Assembly: GCA_965153455.1 (NCBI GenBank)
Contig: OZ234495.1
Span: 24,796,875 to 24,860,874, forward strand
Source of the DNA: Sphagnum compactum
Lineage: Eukaryota > Bryophyta > Sphagnopsida > Sphagnales
Length of the DNA: 64,000 nucleotides
Reading direction: 5' to 3'
A program made the translations under genes and the position numbers. The notes under the pieces were generated by a model. The model saw only the letters and a list, made by a program, of their open reading frames with translations. It was not told the origin of the DNA and did no database searches. Within the stretch, counting starts at the first letter, position 1. Each line of letters begins with the position of its first letter. Shown here one piece after another: positions 11,523 through 23,999 of the stretch.

Positions 11523-12761
11523 GTGGCCAAAACATTAGAGGGCATGTCATTAAGAGGAAATGAAGAAAGGCATGCAAGACATGAATATAGGCATCCACAA
11601 CATGACTCATACAAGATTTTTGAAAAAATAAAATCCATGCTCCACTTGAGGTTACTTGACATGGTTGAAGTTTCAAGTAATACTACAAAATGTGTCATCA
11701 AACCACAATATATAGATAATTTACAATGGTTACGATTTCAAAACCACACTATTCAAGAGTTGCCAAATGATTTAAATCAGGTTAATTGTTTTCAAATGCG
11801 TGTGCTTCATTTGGCAAATTGCTTTGAATTGAAAACATTATCTCCATTTATTGAAAACTTAGTTGCTCTCTTAGAGTTGGATTTATCGGAATGCACTCAA
11901 TTGAAAGAAATTCCTACATCTATCGGCCAATTGATTACTCTCCAACACTTGGATTTGTCAAGGTGTTTGAAATTGGAAAAACTACCTACATCTATTGGCC
12001 AATTGGTTTATCTCCAACACCTGAAATTATCAGGATGCTTGGAATTGAAAGAACTACCTACATCTATTGGCCAATTGATTGTTCTCCAACACTTGGATTT
12101 GCCAGAGTGTTTGAAGTTGGAAAAATTACCTATATCTATTGGCCAATTGATTGCTCTCCAACACTTGGATTTGTCCAAGTGCTTGAAGTTGGAAGAGGTA
12201 CCTATTATAAACAAATTGAAATTTTCTCTCCAACATTTGGATTTGTCACAATGCTCAAAATTAAAAAAGGTATCAGATTTGTCAAGGTGCTGGTGGTTAG
12301 AAGGGCTACCTACATCTATTGGTGAATTGACTGTTCTCCAACATTTGGATTTATCACTTTGCATGAAATTGAAAGAACTACCTACATCTATTGGCAAGTT
12401 GGTTGCACTCCAACATCTAGATTTATCAGGTTACTTTGAATTGAAGAACCTACCTACATCTATTAATGAATTGAAGGCTCTCCAATGGCTAAAGTTGTAT
12501 GATTGTTCAATGTTGAAAGAATTACCTATGTTTAGTGGCAAATTGACTACTCTCCCACAATTAACATTGTCAATGTGTCGAGAATTGAAAGAGCTACCTA
12601 CGTCTCTTGATCAATTGAGTAATCTTGAATATTTCAATTTGTCTGGATGTTCAAAGTTGAAAGAATTACCTAAATCTATTGGCCAATTGACTACACTCAA
12701 AACATATATTTGTCAAAGTGTTTGGCATTACAAGAACTACCTACATCTATTGGCAAATTGA
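11523..12761 (+). CDS. HNL exon 7: leucine-rich repeat array (intact part)
   Basis: The exon starts after TGTGACAG in phase 0 (VAKTLEGMSLRG, the usual post-NB-ARC linker). From about 11800 it encodes roughly sixteen LRRs of 24 residues with the pattern LPTSIGQLxxLQHLDLSxC. At DNA level it is a 72 bp tandem repeat. One unit is internally shortened near 12260-12300 (KKVSDLSRCWW), an in-frame deletion typical of unequal exchange. The correct LRR frame is lost near 12695, where CTCAAAACATAT replaces the expected CTCCAACAC..TTG, and the shifted frame stops at 12761. LRRs normally provide ligand recognition and autoinhibition. The high similarity between units suggests recent expansion or homogenisation. 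Confidence 0.8.
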   Translation: MAKTLEGMSLRGNEERHARHEYRHPQHDSYKIFEKIKSMLHLRLLDMVEVSSNTTKCVIKPQYIDNLQWLRFQNHTIQELPNDLNQVNCFQMRVLHLANCFELKTLSPFIENLVALLELDLSECTQLKEIPTSIGQLITLQHLDLSRCLKLEKLPTSIGQLVYLQHLKLSGCLELKELPTSIGQLIVLQHLDLPECLKLEKLPISIGQLIALQHLDLSKCLKLEEVPIINKLKFSLQHLDLSQCSKLKKVSDLSRCWWLEGLPTSIGELTVLQHLDLSLCMKLKELPTSIGKLVALQHLDLSGYFELKNLPTSINELKALQWLKLYDCSMLKELPMFSGKLTTLPQLTLSMCRELKELPTSLDQLSNLEYFNLSGCSKLKELPKSIGQLTTLKTYICQSVWHYKNYLHLLAN

Positions 12762-13530
12762 TTAACCTCCAATGTTGAAATGTGCGTAGATGTTTAAATA
12801 TCAAAAAGCTACCTACATCTATTGGCAATTTGATTACTCTTCAACACTTGATGTTATGAGAATGTTCAGGGTTGAAAGAATTACCTGAATCTATTGGTCA
12901 ATTAACTAACCTTCAATATTTGTATTTATCAGGATGTTCTAAATTGAAAGAGGTGCCTACATTTATTGGCCAATTAATTACTCTTCAACACCTTGAGTTG
13001 TCATGTTTATCGAAGTTAGAAAACCTACCTAAATCTATCGACCAATTAATTATTCTCCAACACTTAGATTTGTCACAATGTCCAAATTTGATAGAATTAC
13101 CTTTATCTGTTGGCAAATTGATTACTCTTCAACACCTTAAATTGTCATGTTGTTTGAAGTTAGAAAAACTACCTACATCTATTGGCCAATTAATTGCTCT
13201 CCGACGCCTAGATTTGTCACGATGTCCAAAATTGACAGAACTACCTACATCTATTGGTCAATTGAGAGGTCTAGAACAACTAGATTTGTCAGAATGCTCA
13301 AATTTGAAAGAGGTTCCTACATGTATTAGCCAATTGCCTTCTCTTCAACTCTTAGATTTGACAAGTTGTTTAGAATTTAAAAAGCTACCTACATCTATTA
13401 ACCAATTGACTTCTCTTTTTGGGTACCAAAAATTGTGAAGGTACCTAAAATTGAAAGAAATACCTACATATATTAGAAATTTGAATGGTCTACAATACCT
13501 ATATTTGTAAGAATGTTCAAATTTGAAGCG
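12695..13530 (+). pseudogene. Decayed 3' end of the LRR array
   Basis: The LRR pattern continues but in broken frames. It resumes after a frameshift near 12700, meets TGA at about 12776, shifts again, and meets TGA at 12856-12858 inside LMLxECSGLKELP. It then stays open from 12872 to 13438, with about eight more clear LRRs (for example LPKSIDQLIILQHLDLSQC), and fades out after the stop at 13436-13438 with further recognisable pieces to about 13530. The ancestral receptor therefore had at least eight more repeats than the present open frame. Confidence 0.78.
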
Positions 13531-15399
13531 ATCCTTATTTACCAATGTTGTATAATTCTTATTTTTTTAGAAAACCTTTAGTCCTAGTTATGAATTTTTT
13601 TAAATTTGAAAAAACCTATGGTTTCAATTCAAAAATTAAAAAAATATTGTTAAGGACTTGGGTCTAGTTCTTAACCTAGTTATTCACATTCAAGACTTTC
13701 ATTTCTAAATTTTTCAAAAAGAAGTTTTAGGCAAGTTTGGTTTTACCTACCTAAAACATAATCCAAAATTGATTTTTTTTTAATTATAACTTACTAGCAT
13801 AGTACAACCATGAAAAAAATGGCCACTTATATCAACTACATGCTCACCATCCCCCCTCCTTCCTTTGAAACATAAATAAATAAATAAGAATTTAAAAACT
13901 TACATCTTGAAACATGTTCCAAAAATACCTACATGTTTACTGCCACCCCCTCCCCCCACCCAACCCCCATATTTATTACTTAAATTTTTATGGGGTTGAA
14001 AAAAAATCCCCAAACTAACATGTTTAACCCCAATCAAAAAATTATTATTATTAGTATTTAATATTTTTAATTTAAAATTTTAATGAGAAATCAAAACCTA
14101 TATCAATTTTTTTGGGGCCAATTTCAATTTTGAATTTAGTTCACTTCTAGAAATCATGTTATATTCAACTAGACAATTTGCAACTACATGTAATTAGATG
14201 TTGTTTACAATCAGATTAGTCATGTTAACAACTACAAAATTGCCACCCTATATTTTTTTGGACTATAGGGTTGTGTGTGCAATTAATTGTGTGCATATGA
14301 ATCAATATAACTAGTATACATAGACAAGAACACTTAATATACTTAGGTTAATATACCTAATGGTGTAAATACACTAGAAGAAATTTGAAAATCAACCACT
14401 AATTTTTCAATTACATTTTTAGTCATAATGGACATATGTGATTGAAATTGTCTATAGTTGCGTTGGAAAAGTGCCATAAGATAATTAATCATAAAAGACA
14501 TCAAATTGTACATATTATATAAATAAAAGTATAGATAGTATATGTATTATATAATTCATTTTATGTGTTGTTGACACATGTCATTACTTAAGCTGAATAT
14601 TCCTTAAAAAATATTTGGTCAACAAATCATGCACTACTAGGGGATGTGGTCCCAGCCATTAGTCATTCCACCCAAATTTGGGTGGAATGAGCCTATTCCA
14701 CTATAGTGGTTTCAATAGTAGTTTTGGATTGCGCTAGTGATTGGGGTTGCGTGGCAAAGGACATGTTGGTAGTATGCCACTATACATGGCTAAACCATTA
14801 ATTCTAATGATCCATTCCACCTAAAGCTAAAGGAGTGGAATGGTTAGTGTGACATTTCCACTTCCTTGTTGTGAGCCATGGATTATAATACCACAAATTG
14901 TTAAGCTTTAGTTCCATAGTTTTCCTTAGTATTAATGAAATCCTGATAAACCTCCAAGTAATAATTATTAGGAGTTGGATTAGCCTTTGGATATTTTAAC
15001 GTTGAAGACTCTTTTATTTAAATTAATGCAAGGCTTAGTTAGTTTTAGGACCTTGTAAACCTTTTTAAGTGCATTATCCTTTTATGTTGTAGCGAAGGGA
15101 AAGGGGATGTAGAATTAGATGTGATTTATTGATATATTGGGAAGACAAGCCCATAACTAACAATAGCATTTTGCCATGACAATATTAAGTTAGCCTATAG
15201 AATAATCTTCAGGCACGAATGATGTACTGGAAAGATTTCTAGGATGTAGTCCTAATACATCTTTATTTAATCTTCACTTCTATCAGACGCTTAAATAGAA
15301 TCAAAATCAAACTTAAGTATTAACATTTCCACCTGAGTGGCCTCAAATGAATTACAACTTAATAAACAACTTTAAGGGAATAGATCACAATTGCAAAAA
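13531..15399. other. AT-rich intergenic stretch
   Basis: I see no coding potential. Short ATTT and AAAT-rich runs, a CCACCC-rich patch near 13940 and a palindromic patch near 14670-14690 (CCCAAATTTGGG) are the only visible structure. Confidence 0.5.
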
Positions 15400-15861
15400 T
15401 TCTAGAATGTGATGAATGGTGCGAGCTAGGTATTCGGCTCGATGCTCCATGGGAAGGGGGTTAATTGGGCCTCGTAGCCAACGATAATGGCCATCACCAG
15501 GAACCCAAGTTCGACAATGAAAACGAACATCGTCGTTTTCACATTAACACTCTTCAAACCTTTTTGGCGCGGTTCCTCGAGCAGGAACGAATTATAAAGA
15601 AATTGTTAAGGCATGTGGGTTAGGAGACCATCGACGATCCCATGCCAAACGATTGACTCGAGTGCGCACCACTCTTCTGGATAGTTCTTCTTCGCGCGAC
15701 CGTTGAAAGATATTCACCTCAAGCGCTATTTCGTCAAACGGTGCTTCTTCAAACTCTTCCTTATCTACTGGTGCAATTGGAGGATTTGAAGGCGTAGCGA
15801 CATCATCCGCCATGACTAAATTATCACATGCATCAACAAAAATAGAGGGTAGTAGAAACAA
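15400..15861 (-). pseudogene. Unidentified coding remnant
   Basis: Base composition is more GC-rich here than in the surroundings. On the minus strand, 15861 to 15592 is open for 89 codons and contains MADDVATPSNPPIAPVDKEE followed by acidic and then Arg-rich sequence. Further along the same strand, near 15515, another frame reads a hydrophobic stretch (MFVFIVELGFLVMAIIVGYE) that could be a membrane segment. I do not recognise either. No splice sites clearly connect them, so this is offered only as a likely old gene or transposon fragment. Confidence 0.3.
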
Positions 15862-16690
15862 TGTGGTACTTGCGTTCAGAAAGGGTCGAGGCCTTTTTAT
15901 TTAACAAATTAAGGTAGGCGTAAGGTGTGGGAGTGACAGCAGAACCTCATGAAAACTCGAACATCTTAGATCTAATGGATTCATCGAACCCTAATTTCGA
16001 CAGTGGATCTAGGAGTATGTGGGGGTTTTGTGATGCAAATTTTAATTCCAATTTACTATGTACTACATAGTTAATTAGTGCATGGAAGAAAAAATAAGTA
16101 AGGGATATCAAAAGGATAAATGGTACGCGAGAATGTTAGTTCAACCATTGAATTGATTTAATTAAGTAAGGACTCAAGGATGTTTACTTCTTACTACCGA
16201 TAAATTGTCCTAGTAGTTAGTTACTTGAAATAATTAGGATGAAGAAATAGGATGTGAGGGTCAACGGACGGAAAAGATAAGGATCAAGCTCAAGAACCTC
16301 ATCGAGATATCCAAGATAAGGGGAAGGATGAGTCCTCCAATCCCATTAGTCATGAGGATTGTCATCCTATTTGATTGGAGGATGGAATATTTTTTGTGTC
16401 TCATTGGGCCCAAGAATTCTCATCCTAAAATCAATTGGAGGGAAAATCATTCTCAATTCTCATTAGCTCTTAAAATATGAGGAGGCCATTGATTGGAGGG
16501 AAGGATTTTGAAGCTTCCATTGGTCAAAGGGAACAAGCTTAAAGAAGGTCATGAAGGCTTACCAAGGGAGAGAGGAATATCTTGGGTGGAGGAAAAGAGG
16601 AGGGAAGAGAATGAATGTGTGAGGAAAAGATTAGTTCTTATGTATGGAAGGGTGTTGTTCATGAAAAGGATGTGTGCAAGAAATAAGCAT
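15862..16690. other. Non-coding stretch
   Basis: No supported gene. The open frame at 16493-16735 is purine-rich low-complexity sequence that runs into the tandem repeat at 16691 and shows no domain. Confidence 0.4.
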
Positions 16691-17243
16691 GGAAGGATTT
16701 CCATGACAAAGCCTCTGGAGTTTTGTTTCAAGTAGTTGTAAACTTAAAAAAATTCTTTTTTAGGAGGTGTAAAAGGTTCTCTCCAAATTTCAGCATCATC
16801 GGGTTTGCTATGAGGGAGCTACACTTGCTGGAAGTAGAGGGTGTTTATAGTGGAGTTCATGGAAGGATTTCCATGACAAAGCCTCTGGAGTTTTGTTTCA
16901 AGTAATTTTTCGTCCCAAATCCACCGTTGGATTTGTGTCAAACTTGAAACAATTCTTGTTTAGGAGGTGTAAAAGATTCTCTCCAAATTTCAGCATCATC
17001 GGGTTTGCTGTGAGGGAGCTACACTTGTTGGAAGTAAAGGGTGTTTGTAGTGAAGTTCATGGAAGGATTTCCATGACAAAGCCTCTGGAGTTTTGTTTCA
17101 TGTAGTTGTTCCTCCCAAATCCACCGTTGGATTTGTGTCAAACTTAAAAAAATTCTTTTAAAAGAGGTGTAAAAGGTTCTGTCCAAATTTCAACATCATC
17201 GGGTTTGCTGTAAGAGAACTACACTTGCTGGAAGTAGAAGGGG
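16691..17243 (+). repeat. Three-copy tandem repeat, 170-200 bp unit
   Basis: Units start with GGAAGGATTTCCATGACAAA at 16691, 16861 and 17061. The first unit lacks a 30 bp segment (CGTCCCAAATCCACCGTTGG region) present in the other two. The last unit ends near 17243, after GCTGGAAGTAGA. The copies are nearly identical, so the amplification is recent. The open frames across the units repeat the same ending and are by-products of the repeat. Confidence 0.8.
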
Positions 17244-20200
17244 TTGAATTTGTCTGTTTTTTTCCTCAATCTAAGCAAGTGATGTTTAGTCCCAAGGCTT
17301 AACTCTTGATCAAAAAAATTAAAAAAAAAACTTATAAGATTTTGTAACATGGCTCTTTTTAGATTAGCCTTTTCAAAAATCCAATGCATGTTAGGTTAGG
17401 AGGTTGTATGTAGATGTTATGACAAATGGAACAAAAAGGGTTCAACCATCAAGCGTGACATTGAATGAACGTCAACATAATGCCCTTCATATTCCATCAT
17501 GGTGAGTCACGATTCTCCCACAATGTCTTTGTATCTTCTAAGTGGACACAACGCATTAGATTTTAGTGAGTTTCATTACATTACCTTGAACCACCGTACT
17601 TGTTAGACTACAACTTCATAGTAGTTCCACTTCCAAGCGGGTTTTGTGAGTGCATATCTGTATGTTGAAGGTGTGCAAGAATTCTTCACACTTGTGTAGG
17701 GATATTTTTGTTTGATGGGTTTACATATTACTTTCACAATTTACTACCAAAATTTAATTTGCACTATCATTCATCATTGCAAGGTGCAATACATGTCATA
17801 CTCAATATTAATACTCATGGGTGGTGGGTTTATGGTCCCCATATTAATGAATGTCATTATATCCATATTAGTGATTTAAAAGTCACAACTTGTATAGAAA
17901 ACCATTGGACATTTCATTCAAATCTTGCAAAATTACCACCTTTTTAATGTTTGATCATAATCACTTATCACATTGGAATTCACAAAGTTAAATCCCTAAT
18001 AGTTGTTTTACAAGTGGCCTAATCACTAATATTTTAATCATTGCTTATATACATGTTCTAATCCATTCCAGTTTTGGCACATGTCAATTTATTTGCCCAC
18101 AAGTAGTTTTGGTCACACATAATTAGGTGATTCATACATTATATTTGCTAAGGTGACAATCTACCCTAATCACCAAACATTATGTCATTTGTGTCATGTT
18201 GCTAAAGCTTATGTGTCATTAACTCATAAAAGCCAATTAGTTTTTGCTAAGACTCAAATCACTGCCCCATCTAAATATGTGACACCCCCATGAATAAGAT
18301 TGGTCATTTTGACATGTCACTTTATTGTTTTTTCGCACAACGAAAGTCACTTAGACAACAAGTTGATTTGTACATTACCATCACTATGGTGACAATCTAT
18401 GGTTTGTCACATAGCAAGGTGGTCCATACAATACTTTCGTTAAGGTGACAATGTGCCTTAGTCATTATGCATTATGTCACTAATGATCTCATATCGCTAA
18501 GCCTTGTGTATCACTGAATCATAAAGCCTAACTTGATGAAGACTTGAACAAATCATCATCCCATACATGCCCCAAACATATGTATCCCCATGCATGCATT
18601 AAAGGTTCTTCTTAATTTTGGGTGATATTGGGATCTTGGCCATGTGGAATATCACAATGATTGTTTTGTAGTCCCAAATGACTCCACTAAATTACTTCGA
18701 CTTTTTGTTTTCTCCATGTCTATGAACATGTAAACTTGCCTATTGAACCCATCAAAATGTATGTTTGGGTCAATGGGGTAGATGTAGATTCTATCACAAC
18801 CCTTAGGATTTTACACCATAACACCACACAATAGGCTGTAAGGGCATTTGACATGTTTTTGGTTCCAAATGTGGCCCAAAGTTTAGAAAATTTGAGAGGA
18901 AATGATGAAATTCATGTGATGTAAATTATGTACAAGATTTGATAATCCCTAAAATATTTCATTAAATGCACAAAATTTTCTTTCAAAATTTGTTAGTAAC
19001 ATATCAAATGACCCTAAAAAATGATCCTTGGGGCTTGATTTCATCTAAAGCCCCACCTAAACAATTAACTATATGAAAACAATACCTTCGATTATTGAAT
19101 TTTTTGCCAATTCTCAAATTGTTTTTCCTTTTCTTTAGACATGTTAATAAATTCCAATAGATCTAACACCTTACACATGATGGGGACAATAAAAAGTTGT
19201 GTAAAGTTCATTAACAATATAGGCCATCACACATCATAAGGTGTGCTTCAGCATTTAGTGGTGCAAAAAAGTATCATACATATGTCTTGAAACACAACCT
19301 ATAGTGTAATATTTGAAAGGGAATTAAAACATTATGTAAATTTACCTCAACTTTTCCATGTAGGAATTTCACCTATTTGATGTTCTCATTCACCATCATA
19401 TCAAATGTTTATTACTTAAATCCAACACAAAGCCACATACGAAGAAAAAGAAGATTGTCTTTCATCCTAGAAACCCACATAAAGTCCTTAGTCATGTCCA
19501 AGGAGGAAGGTATTGTCCAACTATCTAGTACCATAATGTGGTTGTACTATGCAACTAGTAGCATTATTCAAAAACAATATGTCAAACATTCAAACCTATT
19601 ATTTATACATTGTTGAAACAACCCACCCATTTTGTTTTCGACCCAAAAAGTCTTCTAGCTAATTGGGTGGTTGATTGAATTATGATCTAAAGCAAAAAAT
19701 TACAAGTGGCACTATTCTTCTTTCAATGTTTCCCAACTTCATGATGCTTTAAAGGTACAAACACAATAAAAGGAACCACAACAACCAAGGTCTGAATCCA
19801 TACGAAGGACTACATTTTACATGTGTCCTACATGTATTGGTCTATTAAATATCAAAACTATATTTTAAATGTAATTTTTGGGACTGGATATTAATATTGA
19901 GACCAAACATGACTCATATTATAATAAAAACTTTTTTTTTAGCATGAAGACCTAGATTGTAGTCAAATGTATAATTTTATTTTTAACCATGATGACAAAT
20001 TTTGAACTTTTTTTACCATTAAGGATGTTCAAAATCAAAATCAACAATATCCGTTAAAAGGATTCAATACATGTGCATTTTAAAATATAAACACATGTGG
20101 CCTTTCTTATGAAGTATATTAAATCCCATAATAAATTTGAGAATATTTGATGAAGGTTTGAGTAACAAAAAGCACGTTCAAATTTTAGAATCCTTAAAAG

Positions 20201-21325
20201 GACCTTGTCAACAAATGTTTTGTGTATGACAAAGGACTCTAATAACATAGTGAAATGACTCCAAATTCATAGGAGTCCAATTTCATGAGCACCAAACACA
20301 ATTACAAATTATGGATAAATAATTCATTAAATATAGTTAATGGTGATTTTTCAAAATAATGTAAGTGTAGTTTTAAGCACTGTCAACAACTTCCTTAGCT
20401 CCTTTTACTATGAATGTACCCCTAAGTAAAAAGGGTTTGCTCATTTTAATGTAACCAATTTGTGCAACAAGGTTTGAACCGAAACCCTCTGTATTGCTTC
20501 ACTTATTTCCTTTCATTGAACTTGCCTTAATAGAAACAAAAAATCCATAAAATGGTTTGAAATTTATATTACAAACAACTAAATGTGTTATTACCTTAAT
20601 GGTTGTGCCCCTTTCTTTATGCTTGATTCAAACCCAACAACAACAACAACAATGAAACCAATAACAAACGTGTTCCATTAATCCACCCAAAAAATTTGGG
20701 TATATTCAAGATCAAGGACTAGAAAAGGACTATCACACATGAAAAATTCCTAAACATATGTAATTTCCAAGGTTGATCAAGATTCAAATTTTTGCTTATT
20801 TGTTTGATTCAAAGTAACTTTCTTAAAGAAAACATCCGAATCAAATGAATGATGTATAATAATCAAACATTTGATGAAAAATTTATGTCCATTTAAGTCC
20901 TAAGACAAAAAAGTTCAGGACTGTAACAAAAGCAAAAATGATTTAAGGACTTGAAAAGATTATAAAAACCTATTGAATTCTTGAGCTTTTGGACTCATAA
21001 AATGTAAAAAGGCCATATTTACTTATGTTATTTACTTAATAGGAGACTATGTGAATTAATCTTTACAACAAATAGTACCAAAAAGTTTGGATTTTTAAAG
21101 GAATATTTGCCATTCACTTAAGGATGTTTAAATTTGGTTAGTTTATGGATTTTAAGGTTGGAAAAAGGTTGACAACATTGAAGCTAAGGCCCATAATGAA
21201 AATCTTGTAAAAATATCCAACCTTGTTAAAAAAGAAGAATTTAAAAAATTTACCTAGCCTCAAGGACTTTGCCTTTCAAAATCAAATGTTCAATCCTATG
21301 TATGGGGAAATGTGTATCCTCATAG
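17244..21325. other. Gene-poor AT-rich region
   Basis: About 4 kb with no supported gene. Around 18000-18560 the motifs TTGTCAC/GTGACAAT recur loosely. Open frames such as 17708-17947 and 19377-19616 have no recognisable domain and no flanking splice signals that build a longer protein. Confidence 0.4.
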
Positions 21326-22680
21326 TTGATCAACACTATTGATTTTAGGTCTTACATGTATCCAATGGTTCAAATGTTGCAAATTCTTTGTCACATGAAT
21401 GGAAATGGTTTACAACATTATCGATCAACATACGGTGGGGTTCAACCGTTATTTTGTGTACACGCACTACCCAAGTTTCAAGCTCGAGGAACAATGCAGA
21501 GCTCTTGATCGTGCATTGTGGAGCTATGCATTTTGGATCCAAGCAATTCTTTATAATCTTCTCATTCTGAAGCATGTGTTCTCATTAAGCCTTTGTAGAT
21601 TCTATGAGTGCATCTATTCATTTTATTTTTAAGTAGGTTTGTTAGTAATTCTACAAAGTTCAATAATTCAATGCACATAGGTTTTGTTTCTGAAAGCATT
21701 GATGAATATCTTTGATGTTGTGAATGGTTTTGGGAGCTTGTCACTTGTAAGAACTACACAACCTAAACAAGTAGCTGTACTGCTAAAACCTCTTGTGTTT
21801 TTTATAAAGCCTTTACCTTCTCACATTGATTGCCCAAAACTTAGTGACCTTATTGTCTACAAAGTTCCTTTACAAGTGCATCCTTAGGGTGTGAATTTCA
21901 TCCTTGTCAAACCATAGATTTATCATTGTAACTTTAAGGACTTTTGTTTTTGTGTGAAGAAGGTGAACTATGTTTTGAAGGCCTATGAGCATATTGGTGG
22001 TTGGTGGATACTAGTTTCATTGGACCAATCGGAAATGGATAGACTTGAAGAGGTGATCTATTTCTTTTCTTGGCATTATGATTTTTCAAGGAACTTGTCA
22101 ATTTGTTAGTTGCATAAGTAGCAAGTATACAAGTTTTGTTAAGTTTATGTTCGGTTTACAAGTCATGAAACAACATAGGATCAATCCTATTGTTTTGTAA
22201 CAACTTGTGCAAATAGCTTGTGTTTAGAAGATTTGTTGATATAACAATTTGGGTGTAGGTCTTTTAGCATATGCATGGGTTTGTGTATGATTTAGGGTTG
22301 TGATTTGTTGGTGTTTTTATGGGGGATAAGAAGATTCAACAAAGAGATGGACAAGGCATAGGAAAGCCTTGGAAACACAAGCCACACGGAGGTTGGCGGC
22401 AAGGGATCGACAATGCAAGTCTAGGGCTACCAGAAGAGAAACGACTACCCAATGTCAACAAATCCTTGCAAATGGTAATCCTACTTACACTAGTGACATA
22501 GAAAGGCTGACATCTAGACTTGCAAGTCACATTGCACCACTCTTGCATCAAATGACAAGCATGAAAGGCCTTAACTATCAACGATTGGCCATGGAGAAAC
22601 TTTTGAAACAACTTTTGCAAGGTGCAATGCCTGATGTGGTTGTGAATTCAAAATAGTATGAGACAACAATTGAAATTATT
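21326..22680 (+). pseudogene. Decayed coding fragments, probably from a transposon
   Basis: Two open stretches read like real protein. 21399-21632 begins MEMVYNIIDQHTVGFNRYFV and ends in hydrophobic sequence. 22369-22656 is an amphipathic, Lys/Gln/Leu-rich segment (SDIERLTSRLASHIAPLLHQ). Between them, 21684-21887 is open (LSDLIVYKVPLQVHP), and the sequence after its stop continues in recognisable codons with several stops. They lie a few kb upstream of the transposase remnant at 25866-27846 on the same strand and may be its 5' exons. I cannot name a family. Confidence 0.3.
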
Positions 22681-23214
22681 GACAACATGAAAAGAGGTTG
22701 GTCATAGTCTTGATGAAATGAGAGCCAAAAATGTTGTCAATAATATGGTTGTTTCAAGTTCTACCCAAAGTTTTGTTGCAATAGGCCAATTCATTGGAGC
22801 AAGTCAAAGAATTTTGAGCAAAAGATAGAGCATGAAAATACAACTTAAGGATGGTTCCAGCATGCAATGGGCCCTTGCAGCCTAAACAAAACGAGAAATG
22901 CATTCACAAAGGATGTTGTTGATGTAGTGGTGAAATAATGGACAAATGAAACAAGGGTTAATCCAAACAGAAAGGACATCATGAAGCACTACATCATGAA
23001 GAACATATGGGAAGACCATGCTACTCACTTTATTTAAAAACCACAAGTACATGTTCTTCCTTTTTTCAATTTGATTATTTCTACAATGTCTTGATCATTT
23101 CTAGTTTTTTATTGAATTGTACATGGTTATTTATGGCTTTTGGATTTTTGGTTGGTCAAGTACATCATTTTTAATCTACTAAACAAGTAGGAGTGATTCA
23201 ATTTTAGTTCCTTA
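22681..23214. other. Non-coding or decayed stretch
   Basis: Continues in fragmentary frames from the remnant above, with stops in all frames. No feature is supported. Confidence 0.35.
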
Positions 23215-23368
23215 CACTACAACAAAAGGTGTCCTTGTATGCCAAGTGATTTCACTAGATTTTGAGTGAATTCATTGGTTGTAATGACCGGGGACTAGTG
23301 AATTTTGAATGAATTCACTGGTCTACTGAACGGGGATTAGTGACCTGCACCCACATTTTGTAGTAGTG
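23215..23368 (+). mobile_element. 154 bp CACTA-type MITE, copy 1
   Basis: It opens CACTACAACAAAAGGTGTCC and closes TTTTGTAGTAGTG, forming terminal inverted repeats with CACTA ends. A second copy of the same length lies at 60096-60249. Flanks are TTA on the left and TTG on the right, so the 3 bp duplication has one mismatch here. The interior repeats the motifs GTGAATTCACT and GGGGACTAGTGAA. It has no coding capacity and would depend on a CACTA transposase in trans. Confidence 0.85.
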
Positions 23369-23999
23369 TTGGGTTCTTCTTATATAAATTTTGTTTAAAA
23401 AATGTGTTTATAGTCCCTAAAGTCTCCAATTTTGATTTGAACTTTCTTAATCATTTGTCTTGGATATGTGGAACTGATGGAATGGAAAATGGGAATCTAC
23501 TCCTAAAAGGTGTTGATTTCAAATTGGTTTCAGGTCCTTGGTACATGAACAAGGTCATTTTTTGTTTTTGCAAAATGCACATAGTAAAGATTGGAACCAC
23601 CTAATTATATGCAATTATTGTTTTTTTGTGTGCTTCAACCTCTCCATAGTTAAGGGTTACATATAATCAAGTTTCAAAGTTCTTGATTTAGATCCTCACA
23701 TGTATGGACCTTGATATTCTACAATTCATGAAAAAGTTCATCAATTCAACTCCATACTTGATCTTTTACTATTTTTTTAAAAATGATGTATTTACAATTT
23801 TTGATTTTCCAGATGTGATTGAATCCTAGTTCACTTAAGGCTTGTAAGCAAAAAACATTGATATGTTTTCTAGAGACTTACGTGAATTTTTCCAATTTTT
23901 AATGATTTGATTTTTCTAAATTCTTATGATTCATGCTAAATACAAAGTTAAGGGTTGCATAATTAACTTTGTCAAAGTTCATTAGGCATGTTTCTAGTT

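Larger units (their letters stand above)
4045..13530 (+). pseudogene. Alpha/beta-hydrolase–NB-ARC–LRR (HNL-type) immune receptor gene, damaged
   Basis: This is an intracellular NLR-type receptor whose N-terminal module is an alpha/beta hydrolase instead of a TIR or coiled coil. I assemble coding exons at 4045-4296, 4922-5407, 7710-8011, 8461-8875, 9200-9352, 10338-11377 and 11523 to about 12690, plus decayed LRR sequence to about 13530. Every junction has AG acceptors and GT (once GC) donors with matching phase: 0, 0, 2, 0, 0 and 0. Approximate order in the protein is a disordered acidic N-terminus (1-246), hydrolase (247-536), NB-ARC (537-885) and LRRs after that. Two defects stand out: a one-base frame break in NB-ARC near 10640, and frameshifts or stops in the last LRRs. 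NLRs act as nucleotide switches in pathogen sensing; what this one senses cannot be read from sequence. It is either a recent pseudogene or a gene affected by assembly errors. Confidence 0.8.

Noticed and set aside
11891-12325. 144-codon plus-strand frame reading IYWPIDCSPTLGF repeats
   Set aside because: It is the alternate frame of the 72 bp LRR repeat; the LRR frame has the recognised protein pattern.
12008-12397. 129-codon minus-strand frame
   Set aside because: Antisense shadow of the same homogeneous LRR array, with no independent signals.
14369-14650. Possible further CACTA element (CACTAGAAGAAAT near 14374, CACTACTAGG near 14634)
   Set aside because: I could not find a matching opposite end or a target duplication for either tip.
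16493-17105. Three overlapping short ORFs with identical C-termini
   Set aside because: Created by the tandem repeat at 16691-17243; no start context or domain.
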